This document shows, piece after piece, positions 15,990 to 24,740 of a stretch of 64,000 nucleotides of DNA. Location of the stretch: assembly GCA_963837635.1 (NCBI GenBank), contig CAWINY010000007.1:558001-622000 (forward strand), read 5' to 3'. The position numbers were made by a program, and so were the translations under genes. The stretch's first letter is position 1. The number at the start of each line of letters is the position of its first letter. Source of the stretch: CAWINY01 sp963837635 (GTDB lineage: Bacteria > Acidobacteriota > Terriglobia > Terriglobales > Acidobacteriaceae). A model generated the notes under the pieces. The model worked only from the letters and a program-made list of their open reading frames with translations. It was not told the DNA's origin and searched no databases.

Positions 15990-18131
15990 CTACACAAGCT
16001 GACGAATCGTCTGCAACAGTTGCCCCTGATCGAACTCACTCTTCACCACGTAGGCACACGCTCCGACTTCTTTGCCGCGCTCTTTATCCTGACTCGAGCT
16101 GCGAGAGGTTACTAGGATGGAAGGCACATGTGCCAGTGACGAGTCGGCCCGGGTGCGCGTCACGAATTCAAAGCCGTCCATGCCCGGCATTTCGATGTCC
16201 ACCAGAAACAAATCGTATGGTTGCGCGCGGGCCTTCTCCAACGCCTCCTCGCCTGAGGTCGCCAGATGTACCTGGTAGCCAGCGGACTCCAGGATACTTT
16301 GTTCCAGCATCCGCGTGGTCAAAGAATCATCGATGACCAGCACCAGCGGGCTCCGCGGCAGCGGCGCCGGGTTCGCGGCGCTTCGCTGTGCGGCCGCGGC
16401 CGTGACCAGCACGGCAGGATCCAAAACCAATTGCGGATTGCCTTCCGCGTCCAGCGAGGCCCCGGCAATGACGGGATCGACACCCGCGAAAGCGGGAATG
16501 GGACGAAGCAAAACCGTCGCCGCGCCCAGCAACTGATCCACGCCAATGGCGGCATATTCCGAACCGGAGCGCACTACGATCGCGGAATGCCGGGTCTTGG
16601 CGCCTTGCTGCGAGCGCAAAGCATTGCCGGTTGGGATGCTCAGCACCCGATCCAACGACAACAAGGGGATTGCCTTGCCGTCGAAGACAACGGAATCGCC
16701 GTCCGGCGTGCGGACGATTTCCTCCTCGGACAGGCGCATGGTCTGCTCCACGGCATCCATCGGCAATGAAGCACTGACCCCGCCACTCTCCACGATGATG
16801 GCTCCCAGCGATAACAGGGACACCGGCACGGAAATCTCCACCGTGCTCCCCTGGCCGGGATCGGTGCGCATAACCACTTCCGCCTTGAGCTTGGCAGCCG
16901 TTTCCCGAACCACGTCCAGGCCAATACCGCGGCCCGCCAACTCGGTGACGGACGCGCTGGTGCTAATGCCGCCACGCAGCAGGAGACGAAAGATGTCTCC
17001 CGGGCCGAGCGATTCCGCATCGTTGCGTGACAGCAGTCCGCGAGCCACCGCCGCCCGGCGCAGGGCCACGACGTCAAATCCCCGGCCATCGTCATGGCAG
17101 GCAAATGCCACCCGATTGCCGCGGCGCTGCACCTGCAGAAACACCTTGCCCGTGGCTGGTTTTCCGGCGGCTTGCCTCTCCGCTGGCAGCTCCATGCCAT
17201 GGACCACCGCGTTGCGAACCAGCTGCAGCAGGGCGTCGCGCACCGCCGCCAGCACCGGCGCATCCAGCCGGTGCTCTCCGCCTTCGGTTTCGAATTCCAC
17301 CTGTTTTCCGAGCGACTGCGCGGTATCGCGAACCGTTCGCCGCAATGGGGCAAATACCGTGCTGGCGGGGATCAAGCGAAGCTGGCTCGCCGTATCGCGC
17401 ACCTGCGCCAACTCGCGCTCCAGTTGTTCAACCCCAGTCGAGAGGCTGTGCCGCAGCGGACGCAGCAGCGAGTGCAGGTCCTCGACGATGCCGCGCATCT
17501 TCTCCCACGACAGGCCGCGGGTCCCGGTAGCCCGTCCATTGCCGCTGGCAGCCGTCGTGGCGGCCATGTGATTCAACAGCAAAGCAGCCAGATTGTCGGC
17601 ATCCTCGAGGGCAGACAGTTTGGCCTTCACGCCACCCAGTTGCACACTGGTCTCCGCCACCCCTTCCAACAGCAGATCCATCTGGCCGAGATCGACGCGC
17701 ACAGTATCGAATACGTCATCGGGCGCAGCCGGCGCGCTCTCCATTGCGGGTGAAGGGTCGCTCGCTTGACCCGAAGCTGCTGAAGCAGCGGAAACGCCGG
17801 CTTCGGTCTCCTCCGGCGGACTGGAGCCTAGCGCCGCCAAGCGCGCGGCCACGCGATCCAGCAAGCGAAGCATGGCCTCAGCCTCCTGCCGGGAGACGCC
17901 CCTGCCCGCTGATTGGGCGCCAAAAGTGTCCTCCAACTGGTGCGCCAGGTTGGCTATGCTGGCTTGCTTCACCACATGCGCGGCACCCTTAAGGGTATGC
18001 GCCAGGCGCAACAGGCGCGCGACCGAGTCTGTCCCGGCCGTCCCCTGCTCCAAATCGAGCACGCCGCGGCTTAGCTGTTCAACCAGCTCCTTGGCCTCAA
18101 TCCGGAAATATTTGTACGGGTCCGATGACAT
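15990..18131 (-). CDS. cheA: CheA histidine kinase with C-terminal receiver
   Basis: The 713-residue hybrid kinase has an N-terminal Hpt domain with phospho-His45 in LAHTLKGAAHVVKQ, an Ala-rich linker, a dimerisation/kinase core with LVRNAVVHGMELPAER, DDGRGFD, and GRGIGLDVV, a CheW-like regulatory domain (about 440-570) and a C-terminal receiver (VIDDSLTTRMLEQ, LVDIEMPGMDGFE). It transfers phosphate from receptor signals to its own receiver and to partner receivers. The CheA-REC fusion is the WspE arrangement. Its ATG overlaps the mcp stop by one base (TGATG), so the two are coupled. Confidence 0.95.
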   Translation of the reverse strand: MSSDPYKYFRIEAKELVEQLSRGVLDLEQGTAGTDSVARLLRLAHTLKGAAHVVKQASIANLAHQLEDTFGAQSAGRGVSRQEAEAMLRLLDRVAARLAALGSSPPEETEAGVSAASAASGQASDPSPAMESAPAAPDDVFDTVRVDLGQMDLLLEGVAETSVQLGGVKAKLSALEDADNLAALLLNHMAATTAASGNGRATGTRGLSWEKMRGIVEDLHSLLRPLRHSLSTGVEQLERELAQVRDTASQLRLIPASTVFAPLRRTVRDTAQSLGKQVEFETEGGEHRLDAPVLAAVRDALLQLVRNAVVHGMELPAERQAAGKPATGKVFLQVQRRGNRVAFACHDDGRGFDVVALRRAAVARGLLSRNDAESLGPGDIFRLLLRGGISTSASVTELAGRGIGLDVVRETAAKLKAEVVMRTDPGQGSTVEISVPVSLLSLGAIIVESGGVSASLPMDAVEQTMRLSEEEIVRTPDGDSVVFDGKAIPLLSLDRVLSIPTGNALRSQQGAKTRHSAIVVRSGSEYAAIGVDQLLGAATVLLRPIPAFAGVDPVIAGASLDAEGNPQLVLDPAVLVTAAAAQRSAANPAPLPRSPLVLVIDDSLTTRMLEQSILESAGYQVHLATSGEEALEKARAQPYDLFLVDIEMPGMDGFEFVTRTRADSSLAHVPSILVTSRSSSQDKERGKEVGACAYVVKSEFDQGQLLQTIRQLV

Positions 18132-19609
18132 CAGTGAATCCCGTTCGCCTGCGCCTGAACCAACCGGCTGAGATTGCGGGACAAGGCGGCCAGTTCGGAT
18201 GCCGTCTGCAGTGCTTGCGTGGTGCTGGTCTCCGTCTCCTTGCTGACCTGGGCAACGTTGGCCACCGCCGAGTTGACCTGCTCGACCGCCGTGGCCTGCT
18301 GCTTGGTGCTCAGCTCGATCTCGCGCGCGGCCTCCGTGGCGGTGGCGACCATCGCCGTGATCTGGTTCAGCGAGTTGGCCACTTCGCTGAACTCGCGGGT
18401 GCCGGCATCGGCCGCCTTGGTGCCGCCTTCGGTGGCCATCACGGTGGCGTTGACCGCGGCGCGAATCTCTTCAATCAGGGCGCGAATATCCTTGGTCGAG
18501 CCGCCCACGCGGTCGGCAAGTTTGCGGATCTCGTCCGCCACCACGGCGAAGCGCTTGCCGTTCTCGCCCGCACCCGCTGCCTCGATCGTGGCATTAATGG
18601 CCAAAATGTTGGTCTGCTCCGACAATTCGTTGATGATGTCCACGATGCCGCCAATCTGTTGCGACTTGCGGCCCAGATCGAGCATGTGGCTGACGATGAC
18701 ATCGACCTGCTTCTTGATGCCGCCCATCGAATCGTGCGCGCGCTGCGCGACCCGGTCCCCGGCCGAGGCGGCGGTGGCGGCGTCGGAGGAGATGGACGCC
18801 ACTCGCTGAGCGCTGTCCGCAATCTGGCGGGAGGTGGCCAGCAGTTCGCTCATGGTGGTGTTGATCTCGGTCATGGCGGTCGACTGTTCCCGCGCCCCGG
18901 TCGCCTGCTGCGTAGCAGTGGTCTGAAGCTCGGCGGAGGAACTTTGAATATCCTGCACCGCCGAACCGATCTGCCGGGTGAGCGTCTTGCCGAGGAAAGC
19001 CGCGATGAAACTAGCCAGGACAACAACCAAAATCGCAATCACGATGACTATGGCGATGGCTTGCGATGCCGCGGCAGTGGCTTCATTGCGGCCATCAATG
19101 AGCAACTTGTCTTCCCAGGAGGCGAACTCATCGACCCGGCTGAACAGGTGCTCGACCATGGGAATCACCTCGTTGCGCATGTACTGGACAATCGAGTCCA
19201 TGGACGCGCCCGACTGCTTCATGGCAATGGCCTTGTCCACCAGGTCCTGATGTTGAACCTCGATGTTCTGCACATCCGTGAGCATCGCCCTGCCTTCGGG
19301 CGTGTACACGCGCAGCTTCATCTGGCTCAGGGTATGAAAGAACATCTGCCGCGCCTCATTGAGCGCGTCAAGATACCTGGGGTCACCCGAAAGCATATAG
19401 CCGCGAACAGCCGCCCCCTTGCGCGCCACCGCGGTTTGCAGCTTGGCGGCATCGGTCAGGTCCTGCGCGTTCACCGCGATGACGCGGTCCTTGCTCGCCA
19501 CCACCCGGTTGAGGGCGTAGACGGCGATCACAGCCATCACAACGGTGAAGGCAACCGTAATGGCAAATCCAATCGCCAGTTTCTTTCCGAAGGTCAAGCT
19601 CTGACCCAT
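18131..19609 (-). CDS. Methyl-accepting chemotaxis protein
   Basis: Start at 19609 is supported by AAGGAG ten bases upstream. The 492-residue receptor has TM1 (about 13-35), a helical periplasmic domain with RGYMLSGDPRYLDALNEAR, typical of CHASE3 or four-helix-bundle sensors, TM2 (IVIVIAILVVVLASFIAAF), and a cytoplasmic signalling domain with the hairpin tip ELSEQTNILAINATIEAA. No clear HAMP domain and no C-terminal pentapeptide tether are visible. Position between cheW and cheA and the operon type make it the WspA counterpart. Ligand is unknown. Confidence 0.93.
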   Translation of the reverse strand: MGQSLTFGKKLAIGFAITVAFTVVMAVIAVYALNRVVASKDRVIAVNAQDLTDAAKLQTAVARKGAAVRGYMLSGDPRYLDALNEARQMFFHTLSQMKLRVYTPEGRAMLTDVQNIEVQHQDLVDKAIAMKQSGASMDSIVQYMRNEVIPMVEHLFSRVDEFASWEDKLLIDGRNEATAAASQAIAIVIVIAILVVVLASFIAAFLGKTLTRQIGSAVQDIQSSSAELQTTATQQATGAREQSTAMTEINTTMSELLATSRQIADSAQRVASISSDAATAASAGDRVAQRAHDSMGGIKKQVDVIVSHMLDLGRKSQQIGGIVDIINELSEQTNILAINATIEAAGAGENGKRFAVVADEIRKLADRVGGSTKDIRALIEEIRAAVNATVMATEGGTKAADAGTREFSEVANSLNQITAMVATATEAAREIELSTKQQATAVEQVNSAVANVAQVSKETETSTTQALQTASELAALSRNLSRLVQAQANGIH

Positions 19610-19727
19610 CGCTGTTCTCTCCTTAGCGCTGGCTATTGACCGCTGCGCAAGAACAATCCTCATTGAATGTCATCCTCGACTCGGCGGAACGCGAGAACCC
19701 GCGATCCGCCTCGCTCTCTCGAAAAGC

Positions 19728-19829
19728 GTAGCGCTGGCCTCCAGGCCGGCTGTCCTGGCGGCGTCCACGCCGGCAGCACCAGCGCGGGCCGAAGGCCCCC
19801 GCGACAGCCGGCCTGGAGGCCGGCGCTAC
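19728..19829. repeat. Long inverted repeat (family D, GTAGCGCCGGC type)
   Basis: Arms of 27 bases at 19728-19754 and 19803-19829 pair with one mismatch (GTAGCGCTGGCCTCCAGGCC against GGCCTGGAGGCCGGCGCTAC). The 48-base loop has more GC palindromes. It lies between the second cheW and mcp, inside the operon, where the RNA would fold into a long stem. Confidence 0.85.
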
Positions 19830-19913
19830 CAGCTCGGCGGCTTTTCATCATCATAGGTGGGCCGAAGGCCCATGCGCCGCCCAGCAGACAACGAAAATCA
19901 CAGGGGCGTTCCA

Positions 19914-20585
19914 CTAGCTCTTCGCACCCGTTGCGCCCCGCGCCTTAATGTATTCCACAATCGGTGGAATGCTGATGACGCCCCGCAGCCCTTCTCCATC
20001 GCTCGCGGCTTCGCAGACGTAGCGCCGTGCACTCGTTCCCGGCCGGTCATCCCCACGGGGATAAATCAGGGCAGCCGGCACCGCGAACTGCCGTTCCATC
20101 TCGTCAAAGGCCAGCGCGATAAGGCTCGGCTTGCCACCGCCCAAGCCAACAGCCAGCGCCGGGGCCCCCGAAACGCGCGCAGTTTGCGCGTTTTGGGGTG
20201 GAAGCGCCGAAGTGCGAGAGAACACCAGCCAGCGCGGCTCGCCCAATCCAGTGTCCTCAGCCAATGCGGCGGCGCTCTGGCCGAATCCCAGCAGCCAAGC
20301 CAAGCTGAACACGGGCACCACTGTCCCACGTATTCCCGTCAATCCGAGTAACTCCGGAACGCTGCTGGGAACCGGCAAAACCTTGCCTTTGGGCACCGCC
20401 AGCCCGGAGATCCCGCTTACCCGGATCGCATAGCGCTCGCCTTGAATAGTGATGGCCAGCATCTGTTCCAGCGCCGCATCGTGCGTTTGCGGCGGAGCGG
20501 CGAAGGTCTCGTCAAAGGCGCGCCGCAGTTCGGCCGCCCGGCTTTCCAATTGCAGTTTTTCCAGTTTCGATGCGGCCGAACTCAC
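19914..20585 (-). CDS. cheW: CheW-like coupling protein (WspD-like), with repeat-derived insert
   Basis: Start is the GTG at 20585: GGAGGAG lies just upstream, and GTGA overlaps the cheR stop by four bases. The 223-residue protein has an N-terminal helix like WspD, then a CheW domain: AITIQGERYAIRVSGISGL, ELLGLTGIRGTVVPVFSLAWLL and a C-terminal GVISIPPIVEYIK. CheW links receptors to CheA. Residues about 129-141 (LPPQNAQTARVSG) are coded by a palindromic repeat of family B and lie in a surface loop position. Second of two cheW genes in the operon, as in Wsp systems. Confidence 0.85.
   Translation of the reverse strand: MSSAASKLEKLQLESRAAELRRAFDETFAAPPQTHDAALEQMLAITIQGERYAIRVSGISGLAVPKGKVLPVPSSVPELLGLTGIRGTVVPVFSLAWLLGFGQSAAALAEDTGLGEPRWLVFSRTSALPPQNAQTARVSGAPALAVGLGGGKPSLIALAFDEMERQFAVPAALIYPRGDDRPGTSARRYVCEAASDGEGLRGVISIPPIVEYIKARGATGAKS
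20164..20200. repeat. Palindromic repeat family B (CCCCAAAACGCGC), inside cheW
   Basis: The imperfect palindrome CCCCCGAAACGCGCGC ... TTGCGCGTTTTGGGG is the same family as the perfect copy at 25489-25521 and the copy at 63263-63296. Here it is translated in frame. Confidence 0.75.
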
Positions 20586-22252
20586 GCTTCTCCTCCGCAC
20601 GCGCGCAACTCACTGCGCGACAACTTGACCAGCGCCTCGCGGCTGAATCCTCCGCCAAACAGGAGAATGCGCGACGAGTCCTCGCGCCGCAACAACAGCA
20701 AGGTCTGGCTCAACTCCTGCCGCGCCAGATCCAATTCCCCGCCCCGCTTCGCCAGCAGACCGAGATGCAGATGAGGCATGGCAAACGTCGGATCCAGGTA
20801 AGCCGCCGTCCGATCATGATCCATGGCCGCCTGCCGGTCGCCATGGTGCGCGCGGCAAAGGGCCATGACGTAATGCGCGCCCGCGTTCAACTCGTTGTCT
20901 TTCAGCAGCAGCAGGCAGGCGGCTTCCGCCTGGGCAAGATCGCCGGAATTGGCCAGCAGGACAGCCCGCAGCAGTTGCGCGTCGGCGTCGAGTTGGCCAT
21001 CGCGGGCTGCAGGCAGCGCCCCGAGCGCCTCCGCAAAGCGTTCCTTCTGCAGCAAATCCAAGGAGGCACTTACATCCCCAACCCCAACCAGCGCTGGGTG
21101 CTTTTTCAGCATTACGACCGGAGCGCGCTTCTCGGCAACGGCCGTTCCCGGCATGGATTTCTTGAGCTGCGCACGCGAACCGTGGCGGCTACGTGCCAGC
21201 GTCTCGACCCGCTCGGAAGCCAGGCGTATGGTATCGAACCAGTCAGCTCCACATGCAATGGATTCGGTATCGTGTGGGGCGGGTCTCTGCCCCGCCTCAT
21301 TTCTGGGACGGGTCGAAGACCCGTCCCACACCGTCTGCGCGCTGCCGCCAAGTTCTGGGTTCGCCTCGTATGCCTGAGCGGATTCCGGCGTAAACCCAAT
21401 CCCCAACCTGCGCACCGTAGGAACCTCGCGGTTCCGGCGCTGATAGTAGAACGCGCCATGGGTATGGCGGAGATGAAACTCCGGCGAGACGCCGCGCAGG
21501 GTCTCCGCCGGTCCCAGGAAAAGATAGCCACCGTCCGCCAGCGACCCGGCGATGCGGGCAATAACGGCCTGCGCGGCTTCCGGCGAAAAGTACATCATCA
21601 CGTTGCGGAAGAAAACGATGTCGTAAGCATCCGCCTGCCAGAACCCGGAGCTGGCATCCGCCAGATTGCCCTCGTCGAGCAGGACCGTTTCGCGAATGGA
21701 GTCGGCGAGTTGGAACTGGCGCCGGTTCGGACGGAAGTACCGCTGCCGGAGTTCGGGCGCAGTCTCTCTCAGCGACCACTCGGAATACAGCCCGGCTTTG
21801 CCCTTGGCGATCATGGCGGAATTGATATCGATGCCCTGGATCGTAACTCGCCATCCCGCCAGATCCGGGCGGCCCCGCAAAAGCATGGCAATCGAGTACG
21901 GTTCTTCGCCGGAGGCGCAGCCCGCGGAAAGAATCCGCAGATGCCTGCCGGCACGGCGCGCGCGCAGGCGGTCCGGCAGCACCAGCTCGGTCAGCGCGCG
22001 GAAGTGATCCGAGATGCGGAAGAAATAGGTTTCCGAAACGGTCAGGTGGCCCGCCAGCGCACGAAGTTCCGTCTGGGAGCTACCGAGTCGATGCAGGTAG
22101 CTCGCGACGTCGGCGCTGTTGGTGGCCGATATGCGCAGCCGCAGCACCTCCGCCAATTCCTCCAACTTCGAAGGGTCCCAGAGCAAACCCAGCCGCCGTT
22201 CGACAGCCGCGCGGAAGCTTTCAATTTCCGTGGATTGCAATTGAAATTTCAC
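20582..22252 (-). CDS. cheR: CheR methyltransferase with TPR tail (WspC-like)
   Basis: The 556-residue protein has an N-terminal CheR helical domain, then the SAM-binding domain with SETYFFRISDHF, ILSAGCASGEEPYSIAMLL, GIDINSAMIAKGKAGLY and VFFRNVMMYF. It methylates receptor Glu residues using S-adenosylmethionine. The C-terminal third (about 385-520) has TPR-like helical repeats (FAEALGALPAARDGQLDADA, then YVMALCRAHHGDRQAAMDHD). Between them, residues about 307-327 (DGSSTRPRNEAGQRPAPHDT) come from a double-palindrome repeat. The gene overlaps the upstream cheW by four bases (ATGA). Confidence 0.93.
   Translation of the reverse strand: MKFQLQSTEIESFRAAVERRLGLLWDPSKLEELAEVLRLRISATNSADVASYLHRLGSSQTELRALAGHLTVSETYFFRISDHFRALTELVLPDRLRARRAGRHLRILSAGCASGEEPYSIAMLLRGRPDLAGWRVTIQGIDINSAMIAKGKAGLYSEWSLRETAPELRQRYFRPNRRQFQLADSIRETVLLDEGNLADASSGFWQADAYDIVFFRNVMMYFSPEAAQAVIARIAGSLADGGYLFLGPAETLRGVSPEFHLRHTHGAFYYQRRNREVPTVRRLGIGFTPESAQAYEANPELGGSAQTVWDGSSTRPRNEAGQRPAPHDTESIACGADWFDTIRLASERVETLARSRHGSRAQLKKSMPGTAVAEKRAPVVMLKKHPALVGVGDVSASLDLLQKERFAEALGALPAARDGQLDADAQLLRAVLLANSGDLAQAEAACLLLLKDNELNAGAHYVMALCRAHHGDRQAAMDHDRTAAYLDPTFAMPHLHLGLLAKRGGELDLARQELSQTLLLLRREDSSRILLFGGGFSREALVKLSRSELRACGGEA
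21272..21332. repeat. Double-hairpin palindromic repeat (family C), inside cheR
   Basis: Two adjacent palindromes, GGCGGGTCTCTGCCCCGCC and GGGACGGGTCGAAGACCCGT, are framed by GTGTGGGG and CCCACAC. The whole unit is coded in frame in the linker between the methyltransferase and TPR parts. Confidence 0.75.
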
Positions 22253-22809
22253 CGCGCCGCTACCTGAGCTTTATCGACCTCGCCCCAAACCGATTCCGGG
22301 ACCAGTCGTGCTGTCTCCAGGACCAGGAGGAGTTCGGCGTCCAGGGTGCCGATCGCTTGAATGACATCCCGGCGCGCGTGGTTGAGCAGCGGCGGCATCG
22401 CGCTGAAACCTTCCGGATTCAACGGAACCAAGCCGATGATGCTTTCCACCGCCAGAGCGACGCAGCGCTCTCCTACGCGAAGGGTAACGAACCGCGCTGT
22501 CTGGCTCGGGGGCATTGCGGGTTCGCCCGAGGCCTCGAGTACTGCCCCTAAATCGACTATCGGCACGGCAGCGCCACGGATGAGCGCGACTCCGCGGACA
22601 AAATTGGGAAGGTTCGCCAGCGGCTCAATCGGCAGCGGACGCATCGTCTCGATCACCTGGGCCGCCGGGATGGCGCACACGGCACCCGACGCGCGGACGG
22701 CTAACACCGAGGCCTCCGCCCCAGCCAAGCCGGCGCTTTCTAGCCCGACTCGCGCGTTGCGCCCGTCGGGTCCGTTTGCCGGCAGTCCCGGACGAATTGG
22801 GTCCGCCAT
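22249..22809 (-). CDS. cheW: CheW-like coupling protein (WspB-like), first gene of the operon
   Basis: The 186-residue protein has a flexible Gly/Pro-rich N terminus of about 30 residues, then a CheW domain: VLAVRASGAVCAIPAAQVIE, LANLPNFVRGVALIRGAAVPIVDLG and FVTLRVGERCVALAVESIIGL. It couples receptor and CheA. It heads the seven-gene minus-strand operon; cheR starts four bases before its stop. The region upstream (22810-23085) has no gene and should hold the operon promoter, but I found no clear consensus boxes. Confidence 0.88.
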   Translation of the reverse strand: MADPIRPGLPANGPDGRNARVGLESAGLAGAEASVLAVRASGAVCAIPAAQVIETMRPLPIEPLANLPNFVRGVALIRGAAVPIVDLGAVLEASGEPAMPPSQTARFVTLRVGERCVALAVESIIGLVPLNPEGFSAMPPLLNHARRDVIQAIGTLDAELLLVLETARLVPESVWGEVDKAQVAAR

Positions 22810-23085
22810 GGTACAGGCCTCCGCTCGCGATGGACTGGCGTTGAATCGCGTCGAAAACTTGCGCAGAGCAGGATCGAACGCCTACACGGCTTCCCGCAGC
22901 GCTGGATCCAGCAAACACCTAAGGAGTTACCTGAGTATAACCTGAGTACTGGTTCAGGGTAGGCCGATTTTGGGGAAGCGGTGGTTAGTCCTAGGTGCTG
23001 GAATGATCCGAGCGTTGCCGTTATTCACCGCCACTCTCCTTAGCCCCGATCGCCAACGACGAACGACCAACACCTAACGACATTC

Positions 23086-23913
23086 CTAAAAATGGAAGCC
23101 GCCCCCGCAGATCAGCACCTCCCCAGTAACATAATCGGACAAGGGAGAGCAGAAGAACAGCACCGCATTGGCCGCCTCTTCGGGGGTGCCCAGCCGGCCC
23201 AAGGGACAGTGGCTCTTGACCGCTTCCAACATCTCCGGCTGCACCCCGATGCGGATTTCATGGCCATGCATCTCGATCCTGGCACCGGGTCCGGTTATGG
23301 GCTGGACCAAGCGGGTATTGATCAGGCCGAAGCCCACGGCGTTGACGTTCACGTTGTAACGTCCCCACTCTTTGGCCAGGGTCCTGGTCAGGCCGATCAC
23401 TCCCGCTTTGCCCGATCCATAACCCGCCTGGCCCGGATTTCCGTCGGTGCCCGCGATGGAGGTGATGTTCACCACCTTGCGCATCACGATCTTGTCGGCG
23501 GCAATCTCACTTTTGGCGGCCTCGCGCAGATAGGTCGATGCCGCACGGAGAATACGGAAGGGCACCACCAGATGGATCTCGAGCATCGCCTGGAATTGCT
23601 CATCGGTGGTCTTTTGGATGACGCCGTCCCAGCTATAACCGGCATTGTTCACAATGATGTCGATGGAGCCAAACCGCTTCACGGTGGCTTGGACCAACTC
23701 GTCGGGAAACGCGGGATTGACCAGATCGCCGGTCAGTTGATCGATTTCGGCCCCCGCCTGGCGAAGCTCGCGCACGGTGTCGCAAACCGCCTTCGCATCC
23801 AGATCGTTGATCATCACGCGAGCTCCGGCCAGGGCAAGTTTGCTGGCTATGGCCCGACCAATCCCCCGGCCCGAACCGGTTACCAGCGCCGTCTTTCCAT
23901 CCAACGTGAACAT
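23086..23913 (-). CDS. SDR-family oxidoreductase (FabG/3-hydroxyacyl reductase type)
   Basis: The 275-residue enzyme has a Rossmann TGSGRGIGRAIA motif, a NNAGYSWDG motif and the active site NITSIAGTDG followed by Y-x3-K in GQAGYGSGKAG. Classical SDR length. Insertion GPGARIEMHGHEIRIGVQPE near residue 205 is longer than in FabG, typical of acyl-CoA or 3-hydroxyacyl dehydrogenase relatives. It lies next to phaR, transcribed the same way, so a role in 3-hydroxyacyl-CoA metabolism for PHA is plausible but not shown. TGCTGC repeats lie upstream. Confidence 0.85.
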   Translation of the reverse strand: MFTLDGKTALVTGSGRGIGRAIASKLALAGARVMINDLDAKAVCDTVRELRQAGAEIDQLTGDLVNPAFPDELVQATVKRFGSIDIIVNNAGYSWDGVIQKTTDEQFQAMLEIHLVVPFRILRAASTYLREAAKSEIAADKIVMRKVVNITSIAGTDGNPGQAGYGSGKAGVIGLTRTLAKEWGRYNVNVNAVGFGLINTRLVQPITGPGARIEMHGHEIRIGVQPEMLEAVKSHCPLGRLGTPEEAANAVLFFCSPLSDYVTGEVLICGGGFHF

Positions 23914-24040
23914 GCCTTGTCCCTATCCCCGGTGTGTTAATCCAGATCCCGCTCGAAACCCGGTTCCGGGCAAACTCTAAGCGCTCGTCGAGTGGGCGAA
24001 CCGTTTGTAGATGATGCCGCCAGGCAGTGTGTTGCCACTA

Positions 24041-24063
24041 TGCTGCACTTTATGCTGCGCTGC
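24041..24063. promoter_or_regulatory. TGCTGC repeat upstream of the SDR gene
   Basis: TGCTGCACTTTATGCTGCGC is a direct repeat of ATGCTGCA/ATGCTGCG, similar to half-sites of the PhaR operator at 24774 but without the CTGC-N3-GCAG dyad. It lies about 130 bases upstream of the SDR start and could be a weaker PhaR site. Confidence 0.35.
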
Positions 24064-24113
24064 GGAGAAGCGTCAACCCCTGGCGGCAAGACACAGGTAA
24101 ATTCGAATGGCTA

Positions 24114-24731
24114 CTAAGGCTTCTGGCTTGGGGCTGGCTTCTTGCGGAGCTTTCTTTCCCTAACACTCGCAGCCTGTTTGTTGTGTACTCCAGCTGCGCG
24201 CGAGGCAGTGATGACCGATTCCAACTCGCTAATCCGCCGCTTCAAATCGTCGACCTCGGGTGAGGGGGACTCCGTCGGCGGAGGCGACCCGGGCTGCTCT
24301 TTCGTAGGGTATTCCTTGGCTGGTGTTGCCTGCGGCGCAGGCGCAGCCACCCGCCCCGGCATGTTGGGCATGAACCCAAAGGGAGCAAAGGGAAACGTCT
24401 GGTACGCGTTCTGATAGGCGTTCTGGTACACGTCAACCATGGCCTTCATGTAAGTCAGCGCGCTCTCCTGGCTGGCCTGGCCGCAAGCCATCACCATTTG
24501 CCGCAACATGTCGAGGGGAAAGGCGGAATCCGCGGCCTTGGCGTCTTCAATGATGATCTGGGTCAAGGTCAGGCGGGTGAGATCCTCGCCCGTGGCGGCG
24601 TCGATCACCTTGACCTCCAGCCCCTCCCGGACGAACTGCGCGATCTCGTCCAGATTCACGTACTTGCTGTTGGTCATGTCGTACAGACGCCGGTTTTCGT
24701 ACTTTTTGATGATTACTGCCTTGTGCGCCAT
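24114..24731 (-). CDS. phaR: PHA synthesis regulator PhaR
   Basis: Start at 24731 is backed by AAGGGAG five bases upstream. The 205-residue protein begins MAHKAVIIKKYENRRLYDMT, the conserved PHA-accumulation DNA-binding domain, followed by YVNLDEIAQFVREGLEVKVI and a second helical part (TQIIIEDAK, MLRQMVMACGQASQ). The C terminus is Pro-rich, then a short coiled coil (EVDDLKRRISELESVITASR) and a Lys/Arg tail. PhaR represses phasin and its own gene and is released by binding PHA granules. It is divergent from the phasin gene, sharing a 99-base region with a matching operator. Confidence 0.92.
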   Translation of the reverse strand: MAHKAVIIKKYENRRLYDMTNSKYVNLDEIAQFVREGLEVKVIDAATGEDLTRLTLTQIIIEDAKAADSAFPLDMLRQMVMACGQASQESALTYMKAMVDVYQNAYQNAYQTFPFAPFGFMPNMPGRVAAPAPQATPAKEYPTKEQPGSPPPTESPSPEVDDLKRRISELESVITASRAAGVHNKQAASVRERKLRKKPAPSQKP

Positions 24732-24740
24732 TTTTCTCCC

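Noticed and set aside
18125..19639. Open frame of 504 codons opposite the mcp gene
   Set aside because: Antisense shadow of a long helical gene in high-GC DNA; no ribosome site or domain.
20570..22267. Open frame of 565 codons opposite cheR
   Set aside because: Shadow frame; the minus-strand CheR motifs are decisive.
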